A stretch of DNA of 64,000 nt. It comes from Kitagawia praeruptora. Taxonomy: Eukaryota > Streptophyta > Magnoliopsida > Apiales > Apiaceae. This document shows positions 49,240 through 61,438 of this stretch, one piece after another. Both the position numbers and the translations under genes were made by a program. Below the pieces are notes generated by a model that was not told the origin of the DNA, ran no database searches, and saw only the letters and a program-made list of their open reading frames with translations. The first letter of the stretch is position 1. Each line of letters begins with the position of its first letter. The DNA lies in NCBI GenBank assembly GCA_037693485.1, contig CM075351.1:102132001-102196000 (forward strand). Reading direction: 5' to 3'.

Positions 49240-52200
49240 AAAAAATTTAAAAAAATGTTTTCCGGACATTATAATAGTTTGACCAAGTAGTACTTTGATA
49301 GTTGACCATTAAAATTGCATACAAGAATGATACGTTTTTTCCTAAATTTTCGTACACATCACTAAAATCACTATATAACATCATCCGTACGGTTGGATCA
49401 TTGGGAAAAAAATTTAAAAAATTGATCATGTTCAATCGGTACAACACTAGTTCGAAGTAGTACGACATTTGGCGGGTTTAGATGATAAACACTCACAAGA
49501 ATGATATATTTTTCTAACTTTTTGTGCACTTCACTAAAATTGGTATATAACATCATCCGTACGATTGGATCGTTGGGAAAAAAATTTAAAAAAATGTTTT
49601 CCGGACATTATAATAGTTTGACCAAGTAGTACTTTGATAGTTGACCATTAAAATTGCATACAAGAATGATTCGTTTTTTCCTAAATTTTCGTACACATCA
49701 CTAAAATCACTATATAACATCATCCGTACGGTTGGATCATTGGGAAAAAAATTTAAAAAAATGGATCATGTTCAATCGGTACAACACTAGTTCGAAGTAG
49801 TACGACATTTGGCGGGTTTAGATGATAAACATTCACAAGAATGATATATTTTTCTAACTTTTTGTGCACTTCACTAAAATTGGTATACAACATCATCCGT
49901 ACGATTGGATCGTTGGGAAAAAAATTTAAAAAAATGTTTTCCGGACATTATAATAGTTTGACCAAGTAGTACTTTGATAGTTGACCATTAAAATTGCATA
50001 CAAGAATGATTCGTTTTTTCCTAAATTTTCGTACACATCACTAAAATCACTATATAACATCATCCGTACGGTTGGATCATTGGGAAAAAAATTTAAAAAA
50101 ATGGATCATGTTCAATCGGTACAACACTAGTTCGAAGTAGTACGACATTTGGCGGGTTTAGATGATAAACACTCACAAGAATGATATATTTTTCTAACTT
50201 TTTGTGCACTTCACTAAAATTGGTATATAACATCATCCGTACAATTGGATCGTTGCGAAAAAAATTTAAAAAAATGGATCATGTTCAATCGGTACGACAC
50301 TAGTTCGAAGTAGTACGACATTTGGCGGGTTTAGATGATAAACACTCACAAGAATGATATATTTTTCTAACGTTTTGTGCACTTCACTAAAATTGGTATA
50401 TAACATCATCCGTACGATTGGATCGTTGGGAAAAAAATTTAAAAAAATGGATCATGTTCAATCGGTACGACACTAGTTCGAAGTAGTACGACATTTGGCG
50501 GGTTAAGATGATAAACAATCACAAGAATGATATATTTTTCTAACTTTTTGTGCACTTCACTAAAATTGGTATATAACATCATCCGTACGATTAGATCGTT
50601 GGGAAAAAAATTTAAAAAAATGGATCATGTTCAATCGGTACGACACTAGTTCGAAGTAGTACGACATTTGGCGGGTTTAGATGATAAACACTCACAAGAA
50701 TGATATATTTTTCTAACTTTTTGTGCACTTCACTAAAATTGGTATATAACATCATCCGTACGATTGGATCGTTGGGAAAAAAATTTAAAAAAATGTTTTC
50801 CGGACATTATAATAGTTTGACCAAGTAGTACTTTGATAGTTGACCATTAAAATTGCATACAAGAATGATTCGTTTTTTCCTAAATTTTCGTACACATCAC
50901 TAAAATCACTATATAACATCATCCGTACGGTTGGATCATTGGGAAAAAAAATTAAAAAAATGGATCATGTTCAATCGGTACAACACTAGTTCGAAGTAGT
51001 ACGACATTTGGCGGGTTTAGATGATAAACACTCACAAGAATGATATATTTTTCTAACTTTTTGTGCACTTCACTAAAATTGGTATATAACATCATCCGTA
51101 CGATTGGATCGTTGGGAAAAAAATTTAAAAAAATGTTTTCCGGACATTATAATAGTTTGACCAAGTAGTACTTTGATAGTTGACCATTAAAATTGCATAC
51201 AAGAATGATTCGTTTTTTCCTAAATTTTCGTACACATCACTAAAATCACTATATAACATCATCCGTACGGTTGGATCATTGGGAAAAAAAATTTAAAAAA
51301 ATGGATCATGTTCAATCGGTAACACTAGTTCGAAGTAGTACGACATTTGGCGGGTTTAGATGATAAACACTCACAAGAATGATATATTTTTCTAACTTTT
51401 TGTGCACTTCACTAAAATTGGTATATAACATCATCCGTACGATTGGATCGTTGGGAAAAAAATTTAAAAAAATGTTTTCCGGACATTATAATAGTTTGAC
51501 CAAGTAGTACTTTGATAGTTGACCATTAAAATTGCATACAAGAATGATTCGTTTTTTCCTAAATTTTCGTACACATCACTAAAATCACTATATAACATCA
51601 TCTGTACGGTTGGATCATTGGGAAAAAAATTTAAAAAAATGGATCATGTTCAATCGGTACAACACTAGTTCGAAGTAGTACGACATTTGGCGGGTTTAGA
51701 TGATAAACACTCACAAGAATGATATATTTTTCTAACTTTTTGTGCACTTCACTAAAATTGGTATATAACATCATCCGTACAATTGGATCGTTGGGAAAAA
51801 AATTTAAAAAAATGGATCATGTTCAATCGGTACGACACTAGTTCGAAGTAGTACGACATTTGGCGGGTTTAGATGATAAACACTCACAAGAATGATATAT
51901 TTTTCTAACGTTTTGTGCACTTCACTAAAATTGGTATATAACATCATCCGTACGATTGGATCGTTGGGAAAAAAATTTAAAAAAATGGATCATGTTCAAT
52001 CGGTACGACACTAGTTCGAAGTAGTACGACATTTGGCGGGTTTAGATGATAAACAATCACAAGAATGATATATTTTTCTAACTTTTTGTGCACTTCACTA
52101 AAATTGGTATATAACATCATCCGTACGATTAGATCGTTGGGAAAGAAATTTAAAAAAATGGATCATGTTCAATCGGTACGACACTAGTTCGAAGTAGTAC

Positions 52201-52870
52201 GACATTTGGCGGGTTTAGATGATAAACACTCACAAGAATGATATATTTTTCTAACTTTTTGTGCACTTCACTAAAATTGGTATATAACATCATCCGTACG
52301 ATTGGATCGTTTGGAAAAAAATTTAAAAAAATGTTTTCCGGACATTATAATAGTTTGACCAAGTAGTACTTTGATAGTTGACCATTAAATTGCATACAAG
52401 AATGATTCGTTTTTTCCTAAATTTTCGTACACATCACTAAAATCACTATATAACATCATCCGTACGGTTGGATCATTGGGAAAAAAATTTAAAAAAATGG
52501 ATCATGTTCAATCGGTACAACACTAGTTCGAAGTAGTACGACATTTGGCGGGTTTAGATGATAAACACTCACAAGAATGATATATTTTTCTAACTTTTTG
52601 TGCACTTCACTAAAATTGGTATATAACATCATCCGTATGATTGGATCGTTGGGAAAAAAATTTAAAAAAATGTTTTCCGGACATTATAATAGTTTGACCA
52701 AGTAGTACTTTGATAGTTGACCATTAAAATTGCATACAAGAATGATTCGTTTTTTCCTAAATTTTCGTACACATCACTAAAATCACTATATAACATCATC
52801 CGTACGGTTGGATCATTGGGAAAAAAATTTAAAAAAATGGATCATGTTCAATCGGTACAACACTAGTTCG
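49240..52870. repeat. A/B dimer-rich satellite block, 340-bp period
   Basis: B monomers alternate with single A monomers in runs near 49255-50100, 50790-51640 and 52330-52840, with 340 bp (173 + 167) between successive B starts. The runs are separated by a few A-only monomers. The pattern resembles the short A/B runs at 4270 and 22000. Confidence 0.82.
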
Positions 52871-55800
52871 AAGTAGTGCGACATTTGGCGGGTTTAGTTG
52901 ATAAACACTCACAAGAATGATATATTTTTCTAACTTTTTGTGCACTTCACTAAAATTGGTATATAACATCATCCGTATGATTGGATCGTTGGGAAAAAAA
53001 TTTAAAAAAATGGATCATGTTCAATCGGTACGACACTAGTTCGAAGTAGTACGACATTTGGCGGGTTTAGATGATAAACACTCACAAGAATTATATATTT
53101 TTCTAACTTTTGGTGCACTTCACTAAAATTGGTATATAACATCGTCCGTACGATTGGATCGTTGGGAAAAAAATTTAAAAAAATGGATCATGTTCAATCG
53201 GTACGACACTAGTTCGAAGTAGTACGACATTTGGCGGGTTTAGATGATAAACACTCACAAGAATGATATATTTTTCTAACGTTTTGTGCACTTCACTAAA
53301 ATTGGTATATAACATCATCCGTATGATTGGATCGTTGGGAAAAAAATTTAAAAAAATGGATCATGTTCAATCGGTACGACACTAGTTCGAAGTAGTACGA
53401 CATTTGGCGGGTTTAGATGATAAACAATCACAAGAATTATATATTTTTCTAACTTTTGGTGCACTTCACTAAAATTGGTATATAACATCGTCCGTACGAT
53501 TGGATCGTTGGGAAAAAAATTTAAAAAAATGGATCATGTTCAATCGGTACGACACTAGTTCGAAGTAGTACGACATTTGGCGGGTTTAGATGATAAACAC
53601 TCACAAGAATGATATATTTTTCTAACGTTTTGTGCACTTCACTAAAATTGGTATATAACATCATCCGTACGATTGGATCGTTGGGAAAAAAATTTAAAAA
53701 AATGGATCATGTTCAATCGGTACGACACTAGTTCGAAGTAGTACGACATTTGGCGGGTTTAGATGATAAACACTCACAAGAATGATATATTTTTCTAACT
53801 TTTTGTGCACTTCACTAAAATTGGTATATAACATCATCCGTACGATTAGATCGTTGGGAAAAAAATTTAAAAAAATGGATCATGTTCAATCGGTACGACA
53901 CTAGTTCGAAGTAGTACGACATTTGGCGGGTTTAGATGATAAACACTCACAAGAATGATATATTTTTCTAACTTTTTGTGCACTTCACTAAAATTGGTAT
54001 ATAACATCATCCGTACGATTGGATCGTTGGGAAAAAAATTTAAAAAAATGTTTTCCGGACATTATAATAGTTTGACCAAGTAGTACTTTGATAGTTGACC
54101 ATTAAAATTGCATACAAGAATGATTTGTTTTTTCCTAAATTTTCGTACACATCACTAAAATCACTATATAACATCATCCGTACAGTTGGATCATTGGGAA
54201 AAAAATTTAAAAAAATGGATCATGTTCAATCGGTACAACACTAGTTCGAAGTAGTACGACATTTGGCGGGTTTAGATGATAAACACTCACAAGAATGATA
54301 TATTTTTCTAACTTTTTGTGAACTTCACTAAAATTGGTATATAACATCATCCGTACGATTGGATCGTTGGGAAAAAAATTTAAAAAAATGTTTTCCGAAC
54401 ATTATAATAGTTTGACCAAGTAGTACTTTGATAGTTGACCATTAAAATTGCATACAAGAATGATTCGTTTTTTCCTAAATTTTCGTACACATCACTAAAA
54501 TCACTATATAACATCATCCGTACGGTTGGATCATTGGGAAAAAAATTTAAAAAAATGGATCATGTTCAATCGGTACAACACTAGTTCGAAGTTGTACGAC
54601 ATTTGGCGGGTTTAGATGATAAACACTCACAAGAATGATATATTTTTCTAACTTTTTGTGAACTTCACTAAAATTGGTATATAACATCATCCGTACGATT
54701 GGAACGTTGGGAAAAAAATTTAAAAAAATGGATCATGTTCAATCGGTACGACACTAGTTCGAAGTAGTACGACATTTGGCGGGTTTAGATGATAAACACT
54801 CACAAGAATGATATATTTTTCTAACGTTTTGTGCACTTCACTAAAATTGGTATATAACATCATCCGTATGATTGGATCGTTGGGAAAAAAATTTAAAAAA
54901 ATGGATCATGTTCAATCGGTACGACACTAGTTCGAAGTAGTACGACATTTGGCGGGTTTAGATGATAAACACTCACAAGAATGATGTATTTTTCTAACTT
55001 TTTGTGCACTTCACTAAAATTGGTATAGAACATCATCCGTACGATTGGATCGTTGGGAAAAAAATTTTAAAAAATGTTTTCCGGACATTATAATAGTTTG
55101 ACCAAGTAGTACTTTGATAGTTGACCATTAAAATTGCATACAAGAATGATTCGTTTTTTCCTAAATTTTCGTACACATCACTAAAATCACTATATAACAT
55201 CATCCGTAAGGTTGGATCATTGGGAAAAAAATTTAAAAAAATGGATCATGTTCAATCGGTACAACACTAGTTCGAAGTAGTACGACATTTGGCGGGTTTA
55301 GATGATAAACACTCACAAGAATGATATATTTTTCTAACTTTTTGTGCACTTCACTAAAATTGGTATATAACATCATCCGTACGATTGGATCGTTGGGAAA
55401 AAAAATTAAAAAAATGGATCATGTTCAATCGGTACGACACTAGTTCGAAGTAGTACGACATTTGGCGGGTTTAGATGATAAACACTCACAAGAATGATAT
55501 ATTTTTCTAACTTTTTGTGCACTTCACTAAAATTGGTATATAACATCATCCGTACGATTGGATCGTTGGGAAAAAAAATTTAAAAAAATGGATCATGTTC
55601 AATCGGTACGACACTAGTTCGAAGTAGTACGACATTTGGCGGGTTTAGATGATAAACACTCACAAGAATGATTTATTTTTCTAACTTTTTGTGCACTTCA
55701 CTAAAATTGGTATATAACATCATCCGTACGATTGGATCGTTGGGAAAAAAATTTAAAAAAATGGATCATGTTCAATCGGTACGACACTAGTTCGAAGTAG

Positions 55801-56496
55801 TACGACATTTGGCGGGTTTAAATGATAAACACTCACAAGAATGATATATTTTTCTAACTTTTTGTGCACTTCACTAAAATTGGTATATAACATCATCCGT
55901 ACGATTGGATCGTTGGGAAAAAAATTTAAAAAAATGGATCATGTTCAATCGGTACGACACTAGTTCGAAGTAGTACGACATTTGGCGGGTTTAGATGATA
56001 AACACTCACAAGAATGATATATTTTTCTAACTTTTTGTGCACTTCACTAAAATTGGTATATAACATCATCCGTACGATTGGATCGTTGGGAAAAAAAATT
56101 AAAAAAATGGATCATGTTCAATCGGTACAACACTAGTTCGAAGTAGTACGACATTTGGCGGGTTTAGATGATAAACACTCACAAGAATGATATATTTTTC
56201 TAACTTTTTGTGCACTTCACTAAAATTGGTATATAACATCATCCGTACGATTGGATCGTTGGGGAAAAAAATTTAAAAAAATGGATCATGTTCAATCGGT
56301 ACGACACTAGTTCGAAGTAGTACGACATTTGGCGGGTTTAGATGATAAACAATCACAAGAATGATATATTTTTCTAACTTTTTGTGCACTTCACTAAAAT
56401 TGGTATATAACATCATCCGTATGATTGGATCGTTGGGAAAAAAATTTAAAAAAATGGATCAGGTTCAATCAGTACGACACTAGTTCGAAGTAGTAC

Positions 56497-56499
56497 GAC
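56497..56499. repeat. Target site duplication GAC (left of CACTA element)
   Basis: GAC before the CACTACGCC terminus is repeated at 63111-63113. Removing the element and one GAC restores AGTAGTACGACATTTGGC of the satellite. A 3-bp duplication is the hallmark of CACTA insertion. Confidence 0.95.
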
Positions 56500-56529
56500 C
56501 ACTACGCCATAAGTGAGCATACGCAACCC
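56500..56529 (+). repeat. Left terminal inverted repeat of CACTA element
   Basis: 30 bp: CACTACGCCATAA, six bases that differ between the ends, then ATACGCAACCC. The first 13 and last 11 bases match the right end perfectly in inverse orientation. Confidence 0.95.
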
Positions 56530-57150
56530 TTTTTACAAAGCGTTGCACCGAAAGCGTTTCGTTAGATAGAAGTTTTGGGTCTTTTGCAACTGAGCTGAAT
56601 TGGTGTTGCGTTAGATATAGATTAGCGTTGCGTATTACCCACAGTGTTTCACATTATGCAACACTAACTGATGGCGTTGCGTTAGATAATTTTTTATTTT
56701 TATAAATGGTGACGTGGCATGAGTGGGACCCACATGTGCTGACGTGGCATTTGCTGATGTGGCACATGTGGGACCCACATTTGCTGACGTGGCAGAAGTG
56801 GGGCCCACCTTTGCTGACATGGCATTTGCTAACGTGGCAAAAAACGTTGCATTAGATACCAGTAGTGTTGCGTTTGCTCTTTGAAGTGTTGCATTAGATA
56901 TATTCATTTTTTTAAAAAAAATATGACGTGGCAGATGTGGGCCCCACAACTGCTGACGTGGTAGTGTGGGACTCACAAGGGTGACGTGGCAGGAGGCCCA
57001 TCATGCTGACATGGCAATTGTGGGACCCACAACTGCTGACGTGGCAGTGTGGGGCCCACCTTTGCTGACGTGGCATTTGCTGACGTGGAAGAAAGCGTTG
57101 CATTAGATACATGTAGTGTTGCATTTGCTGTTTGAAGTGTTGCATTAGAT
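56530..57150. repeat. Left subterminal repeat region of CACTA element
   Basis: Many degenerate copies of GCGTTGCGTTAGATA and of TGCTGACGTGGCA next to GTGGGACCCAC or GTGGGGCCCAC. CACTA elements carry such clusters as transposase-binding sites near both ends. The two long minus-strand frames here (56635-56976, 56912-57184) are translations of these repeats, not genes. Confidence 0.85.
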
Positions 57151-57151
57151 A

Positions 57152-57690
57152 AAATAGTAGTGATCTACTAAGATCTCCAATCAAATTAATTTTTTATTTT
57201 CTGAAACTTGGGGAATATCATTATATTAGATATATATTGACATCCGTACGGTTGGATCGTTCAAAAATATTTTTTAAAAAATAGAAACAATAATCTGTAA
57301 CAAAGCACTAGTTACGAGTCATATTGAAAATAGTAGTGATTTACTAAGATCTTCAATCAAATTAATTTTTTATTTTCTAAAACTTGGGGAATATCATTAT
57401 ATTAGATATATATTGACATCCGTACGGTTGGATCGTTCAAAAATATTTTTTAAAAAATAGAAATAATAATCCGTAACAAAGCACTAGTTACGAGTAATGT
57501 TGAAAATAGTAGTGATCTACTAAGATCTCCAATCAAATTAATTTTTTATTTTATGAAACTTGGGGAATGTCATTAAATTAGATATATCTTGACATCTGTA
57601 TGATTGGATTGTCGAGAAATAATTTTTAAAAAATTGAAACAGTAAATGGAACAAAATATCCTTATTGAACTTCGACAATTTGAAATAAAT
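57152..57690. repeat. Three tandem ~175-bp repeats inside CACTA, related to the host satellite
   Basis: Units start near 57152, 57327 and 57503 with AATAGTAGTGATCTACTAAG-like sequence, so the period is 175-176 bp. Units 1 and 2 contain ATCCGTACGGTTGGATC, identical to the type-B satellite block, then an A/T-rich run and CACTAGTTACGAGTAA, close to the satellite's CACTAGTTCGAAGTAG. Unit 3 is more decayed. Order and spacing of these blocks match the 173-bp satellite, while the sequence between is diverged. Confidence 0.85.
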
Positions 57691-58440
57691 ATTTCTATAT
57701 GCTAGAAAAACTTGAAACTTGGAAAATATCATTTAAATAATATTTTCTATCCATGATAAAATTTGTGAAATTTTTTAAGAATTTTGTTTCGGAATCGAAT
57801 TTAGAGCCGAAAAACTCGTACGTTTAAAAATCAAACGTTTGACCAAACTTCTACGAAATTGACCAGATTTTGAGAGAGAAATTTTCTTAATATTTCCAAG
57901 TTGTTGTAAAAAAATTCATAATTTTTAAAGCATTTTCGATTTTTTGATATTTATTTTAATCTATATTTATTTCACTCTATATTAAGAATGGAAAGTTAAA
58001 AATTCTTTTTGATGACATGTGTCAATGTATTACTGGTTGACAACATAGCACAAGGATTGTGCTTCTTTAATCATTTTCTGACCCTTGATTAAAACAAAAA
58101 AGACACACATCCAATGGTCCTCATTAAACCCCAGTAATACACACTATCTAATACACACAAACACAACACAAACCTATCTTTCTCTATTTTTTCTTCCGCC
58201 GCTGCTCATCTCCTTCACCACCAACATCTCCAACTCCCCTTTCGTTCAACCAATTTCGCCGCCCATTCCCCCCAAAATGAAAAATTTTGAGCACCTCTTC
58301 CCTCTACTCTACCCAATATACGATATATTCCCTCTAAACACTTAACACCCCCTTTCTCTCAACTCAACAAGGCGAGCTCTTCTTCTCTCTCCACGTCTCT
58401 GTTGAAACCAGACCTCATCTTATCAGTGTTGGGTTCGGTT
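57691..58440. other. AT-rich CACTA interior, then gene-leader-like sequence
   Basis: 57691-58080 is AT-rich with no clear frame; it may hold further decayed copies of the 175-bp repeat (AACTTGGAAAATATC near 57718). From about 58140 the sequence becomes pyrimidine-rich (TTTCTCTATTTTTTCTTCCG, CTCTTCTTCTCTCTCC), like a plant 5' UTR or promoter-proximal region. It may be the captured start of a host gene. The 86-codon plus frame at 58085 has no recognisable similarity. Confidence 0.4.
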
Positions 58441-58449
58441 CATTTTACT

Positions 58450-58548
58450 GGATATAGGTGTTCTTGATTTTGTCACAAACATAAAGGTTGATTTCATTAT
58501 TTTGATTATAGATGTTGTTTGTGACAAAATCAAGGAACACGTACATCC
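58450..58548. repeat. Imperfect inverted repeat, about 31-bp arms
   Basis: The left arm 58450-58480 (with TTCTTGATTTTGTCACAAAC) is nearly the reverse complement of the right arm 58517-58548 (GTTTGTGACAAAATCAAGGA), with about three mismatches and one extra base. The loop is 36 bases. It would form a stable hairpin in RNA or single-stranded DNA. Confidence 0.8.
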
Positions 58549-59044
58549 AGCAAATCTCAAGCTCTCTCAAGCTTCTTCTTCCAATTTGGTAATTAAGGTG
58601 AGTAAATTTGGGTCTTTCATTCTAGGGCTTAATTGGTTTTGTACTTAATAGGTTTTCGTATTATTTGGTTTTGGTATGATTTGATTTAGGGGTTTTCGTG
58701 GATAAACAGATCTATTTCGTTTTTTTGGTTTTGGTATGATTTGAACTTGGAAAATATCAGCTAAATACCCTTCTTTTTGAGTGTGATTCATAACAATTTT
58801 GATTTATATACATAAATGTGGTTTACACAAAAAATCCATGTGGTGTGTATATCTTTAAATATAATTCTCTTAAAGGTAGTGTACCAGAAGAAGTAATCGC
58901 AAATAATGTGGACTGTAACAAGCATGCCTTGACCACACAAACATTCACCCAAAGCACTCATGTTTATTTGTTTGACCCACTTGGCAGTCTTCTTTAGTAG
59001 TGATTATGCCCCTATTGATTTCGAACTTCATTAAAATTCTGCAG

Positions 59045-59185
59045 CACTGTACGATGATAGATCTATCAGGGCTCACGTTCACCGTACCAGAGAACTTCTT
59101 TCTCTTTCTACTCTGCACTCCTCATTATCAACTTCACTTGCTTTACAACATGAATCAGCGAAAAATGCATCTGCAACTGCTGGAG
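59045..59185 (+). pseudogene. Captured exon 1 of a CLU/TSS/REC-family gene
   Basis: The frame reads RSIRAHVHRTRELLSLSTL and continues to LALQHESAKNASATAG. I recognise this from plant clustered-mitochondria-type proteins (FMT, TSS/NOXY38, REC family). The left border follows TTCTGCAG, an acceptor, and the right border precedes GTTTGTG, a donor. It holds only a small central part of a protein that is normally over 1,000 residues. Confidence 0.78.
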
Positions 59186-59262
59186 GTTTGTGAACTTTCC
59201 TTGGTTGTGATATAAAATTGGGTGTTTCCCCAAAAAACTTATTAGTTTAGCTTTTAATGCAG

Positions 59263-59419
59263 AATCCAACAAAACTGAAGTATCGGAACTCGAGAGTTTG
59301 GGTTTTATGGAGGATGTATCTGATTCACTTGCCAACTTGTTGTCGACTCCTTCCAAAGAGATCAGATGTGTGGAAAGTATTGTGTTCTCTTCATTAAATC
59401 CTCCTCCAAGCTACCGAAG
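59263..59419 (+). pseudogene. Captured exon 2 of the CLU/TSS/REC-family gene
   Basis: Acceptor AATGCAG at the left, donor GTTCGT at the right. The phase continues exon 1 (GGAG|AA). It encodes ELESLGFMEDVSDSLANLL and then ESIVFSSLNPPPSYRR, typical of the same family. No stop occurs in this exon. Confidence 0.8.
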
Positions 59420-59536
59420 GTTCGTTTTATATAAATAAGTTCCATGTATGAGATTTTTATCGGAACTTTCCTCAAATTTGTTACATAGTTTCCTGTAAAA
59501 AGTCCTATGACACTGCAACTTATTCTATAATTTTAG

Positions 59537-59730
59537 GCTTGTTGGGGATTTGATTTACCTGGATGTGGAGACACTGGAAGGGAATAAATACTGCATTACA
59601 GGGAACACAAAAACATTTTATGTGAATTCTAGCTCAGGGGATAGGCTTGACCCAAAGCCAAGTAAAATTGATGCTGAATCAACTACATTTGTTGAACTAT
59701 TGCAAAAAATTAGCTCCAAGTTTAAGACAG
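59537..59730 (+). pseudogene. Captured exon 3 of the CLU/TSS/REC-family gene
   Basis: Continues the frame as LVGDLIYLDVETLEGNKYC, TGNTKTFYVNSSSGDRLDPK and TTFVELLQKISSKFKT, a strongly conserved block of the plant CLU/TSS/REC family. Acceptor TTTTAG and donor GTATCG are in place. The open frame continues past 59730 into the intron to a stop at 59798. Confidence 0.82.
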
Positions 59731-59816
59731 GTATCGTTATGATTGTATATAGAACTCTTTGTCATAATGGACAGTCTTTGTATTTCTTGTGCTCATAATA
59801 TTTCTTTCAAATAAAG

Positions 59817-59917
59817 GTTTTGATGAAATACTGAAGAGAAAGGGCTCTGCTCATCCTTTTGAAAATGTCCAGTCTCTGTTACCTCCTAATTCCTGGCTAG
59901 GATTGTACCTGTTCCTG
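59817..59917 (+). pseudogene. Captured exon 4 of the CLU/TSS/REC-family gene, frameshifted
   Basis: The frame reads FDEILKRKGSAHPFENVQSL and then LPPNSWLG, followed by a one-base loss that turns the conserved YPVP motif out of frame, then donor GTAAGG. With exons 1-3 it gives about 195 codons, and the rest of the gene is absent. Transcripts from the element could still splice these exons. Confidence 0.8.
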
Positions 59918-60826
59918 GTAAGGCAATGTGATTGAACCTAACTGATATTCTTATGCATCATATTAGTGGTTTCTACTTCGCTTGAAAGTCGCAAAATTCC
60001 GGAGATGCATCCATGAATTTTGTGCACCTCCATGTTAAAATCTGTTTTGCGTCATATATTTGAACATTTGGTTCACTCGTAAAGAGTCACATCTATACAT
60101 TTGTATTGTCAAGTAAATGTCGAATAATTATTACATCAGTTTATAATCTTAACCGTTTCTATAGGAATGCTGGTCGTGGTGGGTCTGTTATGACTATTTT
60201 TATATAATGGTTTATGGTTTAGATGATGGTAATATAAATGTTTGGTATATCATGTAAATTTTAATAAATAGAATTGAGTTAAATTCCATAGAATTGAAAT
60301 ATGTTGAATGACATGGAAATTTCCTGTTGCGTATCGTGTAGCTATTGAAATCGAAAAATGATGCATGGAGATTTTAATGATGCATGGAAATTTACTCCGG
60401 AGTTTGATGTAGTGTGGTCTGTTTTGGTCTAGTACTGAACAGGCTACAAATTTCATTACATAAAAATTAAGCACATCCAACATATTTTCCGTCCATTTGC
60501 TACAACTTACAAGTCTATTGCTTCACCTAAAGACTACATTCAGTTGAGCTCCTTACGTTCTGTAGTAAATCTTTCTTATCGATCTAACAAATTTCCTTGA
60601 CTGTTTTTTATTTTTTTATTTTATGTTTCTTCCGTTTTAGTTTGTTTTTTGTACACCAACTATCTTCTCCTGCACTTGATAAAAAGAATTAGAAACTAGG
60701 GTGAAGTTTAACTAGGGTAATGGATCCTTTTTTTATAAGGAGCAATTGATGAGCAAATTGGTATTTTTTGTGATTGATCACCTGACATCATATGTATGTA
60801 TTAACGATTCATATTAATTGCTACAG
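59918..60826. other. CACTA interior, intron-like AT-rich sequence
   Basis: I see no coding similarity here. It is AT-rich with repeated GATGCATGGA (60360-60385) and scattered stops in all frames. The left part may be the captured intron after CLU exon 4. The minus-strand frame at 60250-60483 shows no recognisable features. Confidence 0.5.
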
Positions 60827-60916
60827 GTGACTACTCCATTGCTATTTAAGCTAATTCCTCCTGTGATGCATCTTGGGATTCTGTTACGGTGGTTCTCCCC
60901 TGATTCTCAGACTGAG
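60827..60916 (+). pseudogene. Exon-like fragment of an unidentified gene (a)
   Basis: 90 bases, 30 codons without a stop, bounded by CTACAG and GTAATT. It encodes a hydrophobic stretch (TTPLLFKLIPPVMHLGILLR) and WFSPDSQTE. It joins in frame to the next exon-like piece at 61042. I do not recognise the family; the leucine-rich part could be a membrane or buried helix. Confidence 0.45.
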
Positions 60917-61041
60917 GTAATTATAGAGATAGTTGAATACTGACAACTTTTTGATTTTGCTTATTCCAGTTATTTATCTGGTTTTATCTACTACTCCTAT
61001 CATTGTTCTGGTTGTTTAATATCGAGTTTGCTCGCTTGTAG

Positions 61042-61131
61042 ATTGTATTCAAAGGAGAGATCCTCCGGTCTGACAATGCTAAGCAATGTGTTGCGATAGT
61101 AGCTAAGGATCTCATGATGCACGAAGTTTAG
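61042..61131 (+). pseudogene. Exon-like fragment of an unidentified gene (b)
   Basis: Follows acceptor CTTGTAG and reads IVFKGEILRSDNAKQCVAIV then AKDLMMHEV before a TAG. In frame with fragment (a) across the intron. Family unknown. The stop may be original or acquired. Confidence 0.42.
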
Positions 61132-61438
61132 GAAGTTTACAGAATGTGGACAATCAGTTGTAAATATTATTGCCAGTGATTTTACACTACCTGTTTCAAA
61201 CACTAAGTTTTCGATTTTACAGCTTTTATTTGCTAGACAATGCTGATTGCAAACTAAAGATTTTATCAAAGCAAAACAAATCACATATATTGGGACTTTG
61301 TATAAAATTACTCTTGATACAAAATTTCTAATAATTTAAATGAAAAAGAACCAATGTTTCTCACTTTTAGTTCTATGTTGATTAGGGATGAGCAAGTTTT
61401 GCATATGGTAATTTCACCTCTTTATGCTTGTCTTTTAG

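Larger units (their letters stand above)
19710..56499. repeat. 173-bp tandem satellite array, main segment
   Basis: About 36.8 kb of continuous A monomers (173 bp) with interspersed B monomers (167 bp). B copies start near 20110, 22006, 22346, 24589, 25621, 27172, 28723, 30274, 31825, 32857, 34753, 42365, 42705, 44255, 45458, 47878, 49255-49935, 50794-51474, 52331-52671, 54049, 54389 and 55075. All monomers have the same orientation. There is no gene, tRNA or rRNA. Short minus-strand frames of 63-75 codons recur simply because the monomer recurs. Confidence 0.97.

Noticed and set aside
634..49468. Recurrent minus-strand frames of 63-75 codons (beginning MSYYFELVSYRLNM or MLYTNFSEVHKK)
   Set aside because: They occur only where a monomer happens to lack a frame-shifting indel, repeat with the satellite, and have no start context or splice signals. 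They are translations of the 173-bp repeat.
56635..57184. Two overlapping minus-strand frames rich in PRQQ and ATSAN
   Set aside because: They are low-complexity translations of the CACTA subterminal repeats. The same applies to 62592-62777 and 62843-63049.
58085..58345. 86-codon plus-strand frame rich in Thr, Pro and Phe
   Set aside because: Its composition follows a pyrimidine-rich leader-like sequence. No domain, no splice-consistent continuation and no recognised family.
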